Of a stretch of DNA of 64,000 nucleotides, positions 35,591-46,326 are shown one piece after another (the first letter of the stretch is position 1; each line of letters starts with the position of its first letter). Made by a program: the position numbers and the translations under genes. The notes under the pieces were generated by a model that was not told the origin of the DNA, did not search any database, and was given only the letters and a program-made list of their open reading frames with translations. The stretch is from Methanobacteriota archaeon (lineage in GTDB: Archaea; Halobacteriota; Methanosarcinia; Methanosarcinales; Methanosarcinaceae), in the NCBI GenBank assembly GCA_030054735.1, contig JASGVX010000143.1, positions 25,766 to 89,765 on the forward strand, given 5' to 3'.

Positions 35591-36004
35591 TTATGTTTCC
35601 TTCTTGCACTCCCTGCACTTCTCACATAACCCATAAAAGTTGGTGCTCGTTGAAACAATAGTAAACCCTTCTATTTCCTCAGCTATCTTCATCGAGTAAT
35701 CCAGCAATTGTTCTGAATTGAAATCTTCCATCTTTCTGCACTCCCGGCAGATGAGATGGTGGTGAGGAATAAAATTAGTTTCAAATCTAGAGACTCCTTT
35801 TACATTTACCTCTTCCAATAACCCTTTTTCTGTAAGGAATTTGAGATTTTTATATACGGTAGCCTTGCTTATGCGCGTCAATTTTTTTCTGACCCCGTCA
35901 TAGACCTCGTCTACAGTGGGATGGCCATCGTGTTTGCGCAGGAAAGCGAGTATTTCGATTCTCTGGTTTGTGTATTTTATGTCAGCTTTTTCTGTGAGCT
36001 CCAT
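35591..36004 (-). CDS. Fur-family transcriptional regulator (PerR/Fur-like)
   Basis: 137 residues. The winged helix (about 8-80) has YTNQRIEILAFLRKHDGHPT and ISKATVYKNLKFLTEKGLLE. The dimerisation part carries FIPHHHLICRECRK and a C-terminal CEKCRECKK, giving both CxxC zinc pairs and the regulatory histidines. PerR-type members sense peroxide, Fur-types sense iron; sequence alone does not decide. It lies directly upstream of cydAB in the same direction, so it probably controls an oxidative-stress response including the oxidase. Confidence 0.9.
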   Translation of the reverse strand: MELTEKADIKYTNQRIEILAFLRKHDGHPTVDEVYDGVRKKLTRISKATVYKNLKFLTEKGLLEEVNVKGVSRFETNFIPHHHLICRECRKMEDFNSEQLLDYSMKIAEEIEGFTIVSTSTNFYGLCEKCRECKKET

Positions 36005-36077
36005 TGCCGTTCACCTGAACTACCTGTGAAGTCAGGTTCATTCAGATCTACATGATATCTATTAGTAAATGATATTT

Positions 36078-36093
36078 ATTATTATTTAATAAT
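36078..36093. promoter_or_regulatory. Putative Fur/PerR-type operator
   Basis: ATTATT-ATTT-AATAAT is a perfect 6-bp inverted repeat about 75 bp upstream of the fur start. The A/T composition resembles Fur/PerR boxes, so autoregulation is possible. AT-rich DNA produces such matches by chance, so confidence is modest. Confidence 0.35.
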
Positions 36094-36157
36094 TACTATC
36101 GTCCCCTTTATTTCTTTACTTAGAGATAGCTTGTAACTGCTTTCTTCTATGTCAAGA

Positions 36158-36222
36158 CGGTTTAATTTTCCCCATTTTAGCCGGTTTAATTTTCCCCATT
36201 TTAGCCGGTTTAATTTTCCCCA
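36158..36222 (+). repeat. 24-bp tandem repeat, 2.7 units
   Basis: CGGTTTAATTTTCCCC followed by ATTTTAGC is repeated twice exactly; the third unit ends after CCCCACC. It lies upstream of the fur gene on the far side of its putative promoter. Confidence 0.8.
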
Positions 36223-36276
36223 CCTTCAGATATAAATTTTACTCAGTTTATCATAAATTCACTCAAAATTACTGAT

Positions 36277-36438
36277 ACAGGCTGTCTCAAAAATAAAGTT
36301 AATTCTACAATAGTGTCAATTTTTTCCACTACAAGGTTAATTTATATCTAAAATTCTCTATTTTAAGTGAGTTATTTTTAAATTTAGCGTATCTCATTAT
36401 TCAATTGTATAAATGATTTGAGTTTTGAGACATCCTGT
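36277..36438 (-). mobile_element. MITE-like element, family M163, copy D (reverse orientation)
   Basis: ACAGGCTGTCTCAAAAA on the left and TTTTGAGACATCCTGT on the right. The interior is the reverse complement of copies A-C. Its right end is 7 bp from an R72 copy. Confidence 0.82.
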
Positions 36439-36445
36439 TCTATTT

Positions 36446-36483
36446 ATTTAGCATGAAAGTGCTTCCAATTTCATATGCGTTTT
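36446..36483 (-). repeat. Dispersed hairpin repeat (R72), copy 7, internally deleted
   Basis: Only 38 bp: ATTTAGCATGAAAGTGCTTCC joined directly to AATTTCATATGCGTTTT, written here in pieces of the plus strand. Both ends are intact and about 34 bp of the middle are missing, as in deletion derivatives of mobile repeats. Confidence 0.75.
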
Positions 36484-36679
36484 ATTTATTGTTTAGATAT
36501 TTATTATCTGAACCCGGCCCAAAACACCAATTATTTCTCAAAATCTTCTGCCGAAAGCATTTAATTTTTAAAATAATCCCAAAAATTTAAATAAAAATTA
36601 AGATGGAAACTTTATAACTTATTGGAAAAAGTTAATAAATTAGAAGGGTGTAATATACCTTATAAAATTATTAATATTT

Positions 36680-36794
36680 AGGACTTACGCAGTTAAATTG
36701 AAAACCACGAGCGGAAGTGACTTAACTGTATAAACTCAAATGATGTTAACGAGCCCTCATGCATCTGATTTTGCATTTCAAGTGCGTAAGTCCT
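36680..36794. mobile_element. 115-bp element with AGGACTTACGCA inverted ends
   Basis: AGGACTTACGCAGTTAAATT at the left, TTTCAAGTGCGTAAGTCCT at the right, imperfect inverted repeats of about 18 bp. Non-coding. It looks like a MITE of a different family from M163; no second copy is seen here. Confidence 0.65.
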
Positions 36795-36963
36795 GAATAT
36801 GTACATAGTAGGTCAGTTAACTGGGACTATAAGCATCAGCTCCTGAGTAGACACATTACATAAAATAGTAGAATCAAGAATTTTAGAAAGTCTGGCGTTT
36901 GGGGATGGAGCCTTTGACTTTTCTACATATCTTCATTCAAAAGTATAATGGGGTGAAAACAGA

Positions 36964-37560
36964 ATGAAAGGGATCTTTAATTTCTTTACTAAAGACGGAA
37001 AAGCCTTTGCAGGGCTGGAATCCGCTATTGTATTGACTACTTTTGTAGTTGTGGCAGCAGTTTTCTTTTATGTATTCCTCGGGACTGGTTTTATAACCTC
37101 TGAAGCCAACAAGAAGACCATTGATGAGGGGGCCAAACAGACTATTTCTTCAGTTGAACTTGCAGGCGGTGTGATTGCAAAAGGTGCTCCGGGAGATGCT
37201 CCCAGAGTAGATTACATAATTGTTACACTTAAGCTGACAGAAGGACAGTCTCCGGTGGATATAGGAACCGACAATACTACAGGAATTATGCTTGTAGCTT
37301 ACACAGACAACGCTACCTATGTTCCGGATGTAAAGTGGACAAAGAACTTTATCGGATACAATAATGGAGATAATGTGCTAGAACAATATGAGAAAGTGGA
37401 ACTCAATATCACTGTGCCCGAGGGTTCAATGTTGAAAGGATCCAAAACGCAGGTAGTCAACAAGGAGTTCAGGCTTGAAGTTAAACCGAAGATCGGCGCA
37501 ATTTTGCCTATCACCAGAGTTACACCTCCACAGATTGATAAAGTCATGAACCTGAGGTAA
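36964..37560 (+). CDS. flaB: Archaellin (type B)
   Basis: 198 residues. The class III signal peptide ends at KAFAG with cleavage expected before LESAIVLTTFVVVAAVFFY, the hydrophobic helix that forms the filament core. A globular domain follows with several N-x-S/T sequons (DNTTG, DNATY, LNITV) for N-glycosylation. It is a structural subunit of the archaellum. No other archaellum gene (flaF, G, H, I, J) is next to it, so it is an isolated copy. Divergent DNA upstream contains several mobile repeats. The GGGGTGA site supports the ATG at 36964. Confidence 0.9.
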   Translation: MKGIFNFFTKDGKAFAGLESAIVLTTFVVVAAVFFYVFLGTGFITSEANKKTIDEGAKQTISSVELAGGVIAKGAPGDAPRVDYIIVTLKLTEGQSPVDIGTDNTTGIMLVAYTDNATYVPDVKWTKNFIGYNNGDNVLEQYEKVELNITVPEGSMLKGSKTQVVNKEFRLEVKPKIGAILPITRVTPPQIDKVMNLR

Positions 37561-37602
37561 CCCCTGAAATATAAGGGGATGCTTACCCTTTTATGGGTAT
37601 AG

Positions 37603-37653
37603 GAATGTAACTATTCAGGTAGCCTTTTAAAGACAACCTGAATAATTACATTC
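37603..37653. terminator. Bidirectional terminator between archaellin and gyrA
   Basis: An 18-bp inverted repeat (GAATGTAACTATTCAGGT and ACCTGAATAATTACATTC) with one mismatch separates the two convergent genes. The right arm overlaps the gyrA stop codon. It should serve both transcripts. Confidence 0.65.
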
Positions 37654-40432
37654 AGTATTCCTCTTCTACTTCTTCTGTCTCTTCTACTACTTCTTCCTCG
37701 GATTCATCGAATTCATCGAGATCTTCAACGTCGTCCTCTTCGGTTTCTGTTTCATATCCAGTTTCTTTTGCTTTTCTGGAGAGGGCGGTTAGTTTTATTT
37801 TTTCATCTTCTTTTCCGTTTTTAATCCTGGCCATGCCGCTGACTTTGTCCCCGGATTTGAGGTTCATAATCCGTACTCCCTGGGTGTTTCTGCCCTGGAT
37901 TGAGATGTCTTTTGCAGGGATGCGGATTATAATGCCTTCTGCACTAGTGAACATGAGCTCATCGTCTTCAGCTACGGATTTAACTTTTGAGACAAAACCG
38001 TTCCTGAGGTTTGTGACAATTGTGATCACACCTTTTCCACCGCGGCGGCGAGCAGGGTACTGAGAGTATTCCGTCCTTTTACCAAATCCGTTTTCGGTCA
38101 CTGTCAGGAGGGTTGCGGTCTCATCGACCAGGTCCAGGCTGACTACCTCATCATCTGATCCGTCAAGGGTCATACCGCGGACTCCTCTTGCAGTCCTTCC
38201 CATAGGGCGGACATCTCCTTCTGAAAAGCGGATAGCTTTGCCTTTCTTTGAGACCATCACAATTTCCTTTTTTCCATTGGTAAGGAGGACATTTACAAGT
38301 TCGTCCCCTTCGTCCAGGCTGACTGCAATGATACCTGCTCTTCTCGGGTTTTTAAACTCGGAAAGAGGAGTCTTCTTAACCGTACCTGCCCTTGTTGCCA
38401 TAAAGAGATACCTGTCTTCGGCAAACTCTTCCACAGAAACCGTGACATTGACAGCTTCTCCTTCCTGCAGCTCAAGCAGGTTTACTATGGCTTTTCCTCT
38501 CGACTGGCGGGAACCTTCAGGAATCTCATAGACCTTCTGCCAGTAGAGCCTTCCCATGTTTGTAAAGAAGAGAATATAATTGTGTGTTGACGAAACGAAG
38601 AGATTTTCAACAAAATCTTCTTCCTTCGTTTCCATGCCGATAATTCCCCTGCCTCCGCGGCGCTGCATGGTATAGGTGGAAAGCGGAATGCGCTTTATGT
38701 AGCCGCTGTTTGTAATCGTCACCACAACATCCTGTTCAGGGATCAGGTCTTCATCAGTAAGATCTTCCGTGTAATGCACTATTTTTGTCCTGCGGGCATC
38801 CCCATACTTTTCTTTGAGCTCAAGGAGTTCTGTCCTGATAATTTCATACTTTAGCTCGTCGCTTGCAATGATCTTCATGAGTTCATCAATCAGTTTTATA
38901 AGGGCTTCAAGTTCCTCAAGGATTTTCCGGGTCTCAAGCCCTGTCAGGCGCTGCAGGCGCATGTCCAGGATAGCCTTTGCCTGAACCTCATCAAGGCCGA
39001 AGTTGTCCATTAAACCCTGCCTGGCTTCATCGGCATTTGCAGAGCCTTTAATGAGGGCAACCACAGCATCTATGTTGTCAAGGGCGATCTTTAACCCTTC
39101 AAGGATATGGGCTCTTTCTTCGCTCTTTTTCAGGTCATAGAGTGTCCTCTTCAGGACGACTTCCATCCTGTATTCCAGGTAGATCTCGAGAAGCTGTTTC
39201 AGGTTCAGCTCTTTTGGCTTTCCGTCCACAAGTGCAAGGTTGATGACCCCAAAAGTGGTTTCCATCTGCGTATGCTTATAGAGCTGGTTCAGTATAACAC
39301 TGGGGTTTGTGCCCTTCGAAAGCTCGATCACAACCCTGATCCCGTCCCTGTCGGACTCATCCCGCAGGTCTGAAATTCCGCTAATTACTTTTTCCCGTAC
39401 AAGTCGGGCGACGTTTTCAATCAGTCTTGCCTTGTTCACCTGGTATGGAAGTTCGCTTACAATGATCTGCTGCCTGTCTTTTTTAAGCTCCTGAATCTCG
39501 GCAACTGCCCTGATCTTTATAGATCCCCTTCCTGTCGTGTATGAAGACCTTATTCCTGCTGTCCCCAGTATGTGTGCACCTGTAGGAAAGTCCGGTCCTT
39601 TTATCACGGTCATCAGTTCCGAGACCTGCGTTTCGGGATTTTCGATAAGCATAAGGGTTCCGTCAATGACCTCACTGATATTGTGGGGCGGCATGTTCGT
39701 TGCCATTCCGACGGCAATGCCGGTTGAACCATTGATAAGGAGATTCGGAAGTTTTGCAGGGAGGACTTCAGGCTCTTCGAGAGACCCATCATAGTTAGGC
39801 CTGAAAGGAACGGTTTCCTTTTCAATGTCAACAAGCATCTCCTTTGCAATCCGGTCCATACGGACTTCAGTGTATCGCATGGCTGCAGCCGAGTCTCCAT
39901 CTATTGACCCGAAATTACCCTGCCCGTCAATCAAAGGATACCTGAGCGAAAAGTCCTGAACCATGCGCACTATACTGTCATAAACTGCAGTATCTCCATG
40001 AGGATGGTACTTACCCAGCACGTCTCCCACAATACGCGCGGATTTTTTGTAGGGCTTATCGTGTGTAATCCCTGACTCATTCATGGAGAAAAGAATCCTG
40101 CGGTGGACAGGTTTTAATCCATCACGGGCGTCCGGGAGAGCCCGTCCGACGATTACGCTCATTGCATAATTAATATAGGAACGTTTCATCTCTTCGACAA
40201 TAAGGATAGGGACAATCCCTGATCTTACTGGTTCCTCATCTTCAGGGCTGGTTTCGTTTTCCTCTTCTTCGAATTTGGGGTCTCCATCCGCTTCTTCAGA
40301 TCTAATGCCTGATACTTTTTCCATTTCAGATTCTTCATCCTGATTTTCAGCCGGGTCATCTGGAATAAGGGTCGTCTGGTATGATTTCTTCATTTCTTCT
40401 TCGGATTTATTTTTATCGTCACTTTCTGCCAT
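37652..40432 (-). CDS. gyrA: DNA gyrase subunit A
   Basis: 926 residues. The first ~70 are a very acidic extension (EEADGDPKFEEEENE). The breakage-reunion domain then starts VPILIVEEMKRSYINYAMSV; the catalytic tyrosine is Y187 in AAAMRYTEV. The C-terminal beta-pinwheel repeats include the GyrA-box-like QRRGGRGI and IPAKDISIQGRNTQG. The end is again acidic (EESEEEVVEETEEVEE). With GyrB it introduces negative supercoils. Acidic tails at both ends are unusual for bacterial GyrA. It lies 9 bp after gyrB, forming an operon. Confidence 0.96.
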   Translation of the reverse strand: MAESDDKNKSEEEMKKSYQTTLIPDDPAENQDEESEMEKVSGIRSEEADGDPKFEEEENETSPEDEEPVRSGIVPILIVEEMKRSYINYAMSVIVGRALPDARDGLKPVHRRILFSMNESGITHDKPYKKSARIVGDVLGKYHPHGDTAVYDSIVRMVQDFSLRYPLIDGQGNFGSIDGDSAAAMRYTEVRMDRIAKEMLVDIEKETVPFRPNYDGSLEEPEVLPAKLPNLLINGSTGIAVGMATNMPPHNISEVIDGTLMLIENPETQVSELMTVIKGPDFPTGAHILGTAGIRSSYTTGRGSIKIRAVAEIQELKKDRQQIIVSELPYQVNKARLIENVARLVREKVISGISDLRDESDRDGIRVVIELSKGTNPSVILNQLYKHTQMETTFGVINLALVDGKPKELNLKQLLEIYLEYRMEVVLKRTLYDLKKSEERAHILEGLKIALDNIDAVVALIKGSANADEARQGLMDNFGLDEVQAKAILDMRLQRLTGLETRKILEELEALIKLIDELMKIIASDELKYEIIRTELLELKEKYGDARRTKIVHYTEDLTDEDLIPEQDVVVTITNSGYIKRIPLSTYTMQRRGGRGIIGMETKEEDFVENLFVSSTHNYILFFTNMGRLYWQKVYEIPEGSRQSRGKAIVNLLELQEGEAVNVTVSVEEFAEDRYLFMATRAGTVKKTPLSEFKNPRRAGIIAVSLDEGDELVNVLLTNGKKEIVMVSKKGKAIRFSEGDVRPMGRTARGVRGMTLDGSDDEVVSLDLVDETATLLTVTENGFGKRTEYSQYPARRRGGKGVITIVTNLRNGFVSKVKSVAEDDELMFTSAEGIIIRIPAKDISIQGRNTQGVRIMNLKSGDKVSGMARIKNGKEDEKIKLTALSRKAKETGYETETEEDDVEDLDEFDESEEEVVEETEEVEEEY

Positions 40433-40441
40433 TTCACCACC

Positions 40442-42382
<1,941 letters not shown>

Positions 42383-42827
42383 TTATTTTAAATCTCATAA
42401 CATATTATACATTTTTTAAAACTCGCAGGGTAACTCGGTTTGAAATCGAACCTTAAAAGTCGTGTCAATTCTCGGAGTCTTCGCTTTTTATTATGATACA
42501 TATATATTTAATATTTCTGTTTCTACCCTAAGTCAGATTCAATATGCGCTCATACATTTTAAGCCTTTAGATCAGCCGTATATTTAGCCTGATTATTCTG
42601 TCCTGACTCTCTCAAAAAAGGTGATTTTTAGCATAATTTTATATCAAAAATAACCATTTCAGGCCAATTTTTCAATATGTTTTTAGTTTAAATAAATATT
42701 TTCTGTTTCACAAAGAAAAAATTGCTTCTCTCAAGGCGGTCAGGGAATGACTCGCGGCATTTAAGAAGTTTCAAAAAGTATTTTCATGATATAGATATTT
42801 TCAGCCGGCTTTCTGCAGATGTCCTTC

Positions 42828-42900
42828 ATTTAGCATGAAAGTGCTTTCCAGCACTTTCATTTCTTTGTGCCTGTTATTCGAAGAATTTCATATGCGTTTT
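42828..42900 (-). repeat. Dispersed 72-bp hairpin repeat (R72), copy 8
   Basis: On the minus strand it reads AAAACGCATATGAAATTC through TTCGAATAACAGGCAC to TGCTAAAT. In this copy the hairpin is perfect: GAAAGTGC-TTTCCA-GCACTTTC. Confidence 0.85.
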
Positions 42901-42918
42901 TTCACAATTTCTCATGCT

Positions 42919-42962
42919 AGACTGTCTCAAAACTCAAACCATTTCTACAATTGTATAATGAG
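42919..42962 (+). mobile_element. M163 element fragment (copy E)
   Basis: GACTGTCTCAAAACTCAAAC and CATTTCTACAATTGTATAAT match the left ~45 bp of the M163 family; the rest is gone. It lies 19 bp from R72 copy 8. Confidence 0.65.
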
Positions 42963-42983
42963 GTTTTACCCGAGTTCCCAAAA

Positions 42984-43112
42984 TTTAAGCGCATAAATCT
43001 AATTTCACTAATCTACTATGTCAGATGATTGTTATTTTAAATTAGAACTTATTATTCATGCTCTTAAGTTTAAGCACATAATAGGATATCAGAAGAACCT
43101 TATGCGCTTAAA
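42984..43112. repeat. Inverted repeat TTTAAGCGCATAA with an internal third copy
   Basis: TTTAAGCGCATAA (42984-42996) and its reverse complement (43100-43112) bound a 129-bp stretch, and a variant TTTAAGCACATAA lies at 43069-43081. It may be a small MITE or a regulatory region upstream... of no identified gene, since both flanking genes read leftward and ftsZ ends here. Confidence 0.5.
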
Positions 43113-43291
43113 AAAGCGGAATTTAGGATCTGGATATTGCTTCAAAAAATAGATTTCCAGTCAGGAAAACCCGAACTTCCCGCCTTGAGAAAGCTTTATT
43201 TCTCCAGATTTCCGCTTGCTCCCCTAAATAGTCAGAAGAATAACTTGGGGAGCCCGGAAACCTACAGGTCCGGGTTTTTCCTGAACTTAAT

Positions 43292-44494
43292 TTAATTTAT
43301 GAAATCAATAATTGATTCTTCGTGCTTTTTTCTTAGAGGACCTGCAGTCCCTGCTTTTCTGGCTTCAAGTGATATTCTTCCAAATCTGTTTTCCTGGAAA
43401 GGACCAGATACGGATCTGGACTCCAGGATTCCAGCTCCTGCCTGAGGGCCCAGGATCTGGGCAGACTGGACGCCTGTCATTATTGCCATTACCCTAACCT
43501 TGCCTTCGTAATCGTCCCTTATTCTTGCGCCCCATATTACATTGGCGTTAGAAGAAAGTTCATAGGTAAGCATAGAGGCAATTTCCTCAGCTTCCTTCAG
43601 GCTCAGGTCAGGCCCGCCTGTTACATGGACAAGGCTACCAGTTGCGCCTTTATAATCAACATCAAGCAATGGGTGGTTCAGGGCGGTTCGCACGACTTCA
43701 GTGCTCTTGTCCTGGCTCTTGGATTCCCCTACAAGCATTACGGCAACTCCGCCGCAGCTCATGATTGCCCTTATGTCTGCATAGTCAAGGTTGATCAGAG
43801 AAGGCACCGTAATAGTTTCAGTTATTCCTTTAACGGTTTCGGCAATTAACTGGTCCATTACTGAGAAAGCCTGGTCAATCGGAAGGTTGGGTACGTAGTT
43901 AAGCAGCCTGTTGTTATCCAGGACGATTACTGTGTCTGCTGCTCTGCGCAGGTCTTCGAGTCCTTCTTCGGCTTTGAATATACGTGCCCTCTCGACTCTG
44001 AATGGGCTTGAAACCATTCCTACAACGATTGCTCCCTGTTCTTTTGCAACTTCGGCAACGACTGGAGCAACTCCTGTTCCCGTCCCTCCTCCAAGTCCTG
44101 CTGTAACAAAAACAAGGTCTACATCCTTTAAAACTTCTTCAAAAGTGCCTCTTGCAAGTTCTGCGGCTTTCTTTCCTGTTTCAGGATAGCCGCCTGCTCC
44201 CAGACCTCTTGTAAGGGTCTTTCCTACAAGGATTTTCTTGTCAGCTCTTACATTGTCAAGGTGCTGCTTGTCTGTATTGATGCAGACTGTTTCTGCTCCT
44301 TCAATCCCTATATTGTAGAGACGGTTTACGGTGTTGTTTCCTGCGCCTCCGCATCCTATAATCATAATTCTTGGCTGTCCAAATTCTTCAAATTCTTCAT
44401 CTGTGGAATTTTTTCGGAATTCCTTCTCTTTTTCGCTAAATTTCATTGCTTCCTGTACTATAGATTGCAATTTATCCCCTCGGTTGGATTCCAT
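43292..44494 (-). CDS. ftsZ: Cell division protein FtsZ
   Basis: 400 residues. A charged 40-residue N-terminal extension precedes [17 protein letters not shown]. The tubulin signature [20 protein letters not shown] and the T7-loop region [15 protein letters not shown] (catalytic aspartates) are intact. The C-terminal tail ends [16 protein letters not shown], a short conserved peptide for membrane-tether partners such as SepF. It forms the GTP-dependent division ring. Methanosarcina usually has two FtsZ proteins; I cannot assign FtsZ1 or FtsZ2 with certainty. The upstream gap (44495-45597) holds its promoter. Confidence 0.95.
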   Translation of the reverse strand: MESNRGDKLQSIVQEAMKFSEKEKEFRKNSTDEEFEEFGQPRIMIIGCGGAGNNTVNRLYNIGIEGAETVCINTDKQHLDNVRADKKILVGKTLTRGLGAGGYPETGKKAAELARGTFEEVLKDVDLVFVTAGLGGGTGTGVAPVVAEVAKEQGAIVVGMVSSPFRVERARIFKAEEGLEDLRRAADTVIVLDNNRLLNYVPNLPIDQAFSVMDQLIAETVKGITETITVPSLINLDYADIRAIMSCGGVAVMLVGESKSQDKSTEVVRTALNHPLLDVDYKGATGSLVHVTGGPDLSLKEAEEIASMLTYELSSNANVIWGARIRDDYEGKVRVMAIMTGVQSAQILGPQAGAGILESRSVSGPFQENRFGRISLEARKAGTAGPLRKKHEESIIDFIN

Positions 44495-45597
44495 TTATTA
44501 TATTTTTCTATTTTTTTCTTTCACTCACCACCCTCTATATCAGGGGGTAAATTTTGCTAATATTAAATTAAACTGGGGATAACCTGTAAAAACCTAATGA
44601 AAGATTTTCATCCGTTATCTTTAATAAGTTGTCACTCTTTTAATATTTAACATTTATTACATATTTAAACAGTATAATTAAATTGTATATAAAGTTTAAA
44701 TATTTTATCCATAAATTTCATATATTTTACTTTTTTCTGCTTTTATTCCTGAACTCTCAGGGCAAAAGGCAAAAGACTTACGTAATGTTTATATATAGTA
44801 ATTTTAATTTTTCTAGAAAGTCTCGTTTTTCAGGAAAGCTGTCCTGACCGCACATGTCCGGGCAATTTCTATTATCTCTTTTGCCTCTGCCATGTTTCCC
44901 TTAGATTATGAATATATAGTATCTGGACCACGTTTTCTTTGAGACTTCTAAACCGGAATATTTACAATTTAATGAAATTGTTTATATTATTGCTATTTAT
45001 GTAGAATTCTCATCTTAAAAACTTTTTCGGTATCTTTCGATGATTTTGAGTCTCTTGCTTGTTTTTCAAGTGCTAAGGAGTGGTGCAAATTAAATTTCAA
45101 AGACTTATATATCCTACATTGCCATTAATGATATTTGGAAGTACAATTAATAGAGCCATTGCCAAAGTGAAAACTTGAAGTCATATTTCAACAATTCCTG
45201 AGTAAGAACCGAACATAAGTGTTTATATTAATTTAAGTCTAATACTTTGAAGTTTTTTCTGTCTCCCTGATTTTATTTATTCAGATCCGTATTTATTTAT
45301 TAATATAGTAAGTTCGCTCTAAATACCATCTTTTTATCCCCAAAAGGAATAGTAAGATGACTTAGGTCTTTTTAAAATGCTAGTAGAAATGCTTCAGATT
45401 TCCTTTACTCTATGCGAAATCTCTTTATGTGATCCATGAAATCTCGGGAAAGCTTTAAGGCTACAAGCCCATTTTATCATGAGTCACTTTACTTTAACTC
45501 CTCACTAAATTGAACTCAGTAAAAGTTTTAAGTTATTTATTAATTACCCTTTACCTTCCTCAAAGTTCCCACTTCTTTCGGTTCAGGAGCCAGAAAC
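44495..45597. other. 1.1-kb intergenic region upstream of ftsZ
   Basis: Very AT-rich. The ftsZ promoter probably lies in 44640-44720 (ATTTAAACAGTATAATTAA and TATATAAAG). A short inverted repeat, TCAGGA-AAGCTG-TCCTGA, lies near 44830-44847. A 126-bp short element lies at 45075-45200. A CAGGAGCC ribosome site precedes the HAD gene start. No gene or RNA is recognised. Confidence 0.4.
45075..45200 (+). mobile_element. 126-bp inverted-end element, long form
   Basis: AAGGAGTGGTGCAAATTAAA at the left and ATTTCAACAATTCCT at the right. The 46-bp copy at 10973-11018 has the same two ends. Non-coding. Confidence 0.45.
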
Positions 45598-46278
45598 GTG
45601 TTAAAAGCATTAATTTTTGATATGGATGGTGTTCTCGTAGATTCCATGCCTTTTCATGCAGCAGCCTGGAAGAAAGCTTTTCTTGACATGGACATGGTAA
45701 TTCAGGACGAGGATATTTATGCAATAGAGGGTTCAAATCCCAGAAATGGCCTTCCCCTGCTGATTAGAAAAGCCAGAAAAGATCCAGAAGCTTTTGATTT
45801 TGAAACTATTACCGAAATCTACAGACAAGAATTTAACCGGATATTTAAACTGAAGACTTTTGATGGGATGAAAGAATGCCTTGAAATTCTTAAATCACGT
45901 TTTCTGCTCTCAGTAGTCTCAGGTTCAGACCGTTTAATAGTTAACGGGATCATTGATCAGCTTTTTCCCGGGATATTCGATACTATTGTCACAGGAGACG
46001 ATGTTCTTAACTCAAAGCCAGATCCAGACCCTTTTCTTAAGGCAGTTGAGCTTCTTAATGTTGGAAAAAAAGAGTGTATTGTGATAGAAAACGCCGTTCT
46101 TGGAGTGGAAGCTGCAAAAAAAGCCGATATTTACTGTATAGGGGTCCCCACATACATAAAACCTGCAGAGCTTGATAGGGCGGATATTGTGCTGGGAGAT
46201 CATAATAAACTGATAGAATGCCTCCTCAGCCTTGAGCCTCATTTCAGCCCTGAATTTGTTCCCGGGGGCAGATTATAA
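45598..46278 (+). CDS. HAD-superfamily hydrolase (beta-phosphoglucomutase-like)
   Basis: 226 residues. Motif I LIFDMDGVLVDSMPFHAAAW gives the nucleophile D8 and general acid D10. A helical cap follows (WKKAFLDMDMV, EGSNPRNGLPLL). Motif II is VVSGS, motif III/IV is SKPDPDPFLKA with VIENAVLGVEAAKKA. The glycine-rich cap and motif spacing resemble beta-phosphoglucomutase or sugar-phosphate phosphatases. The substrate is unknown. The start is GTG at 45598, after CAGGAG. It is convergent with the FttA gene. Confidence 0.88.
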   Translation: MLKALIFDMDGVLVDSMPFHAAAWKKAFLDMDMVIQDEDIYAIEGSNPRNGLPLLIRKARKDPEAFDFETITEIYRQEFNRIFKLKTFDGMKECLEILKSRFLLSVVSGSDRLIVNGIIDQLFPGIFDTIVTGDDVLNSKPDPDPFLKAVELLNVGKKECIVIENAVLGVEAAKKADIYCIGVPTYIKPAELDRADIVLGDHNKLIECLLSLEPHFSPEFVPGGRL

Positions 46279-46326
46279 CTAATTTCTGTTAAAACTTCTA
46301 AATAAGGAAGTGTGGCCCCTGAGGGG

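Larger units (their letters stand above)
36005..36963. other. Repeat-rich intergenic region between fur and archaellin
   Basis: 959 bp, dense in short elements: AT-rich palindrome (36078-36093), 24-bp tandem repeat (36158-36222), M163 copy D (36277-36438), truncated R72 copy 7 (36446-36483) and a 115-bp inverted-repeat element (36680-36794). The archaellin promoter lies after 36800, and GGGGTGA (36950-36956) precedes its ATG. No gene is visible. Confidence 0.5.
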
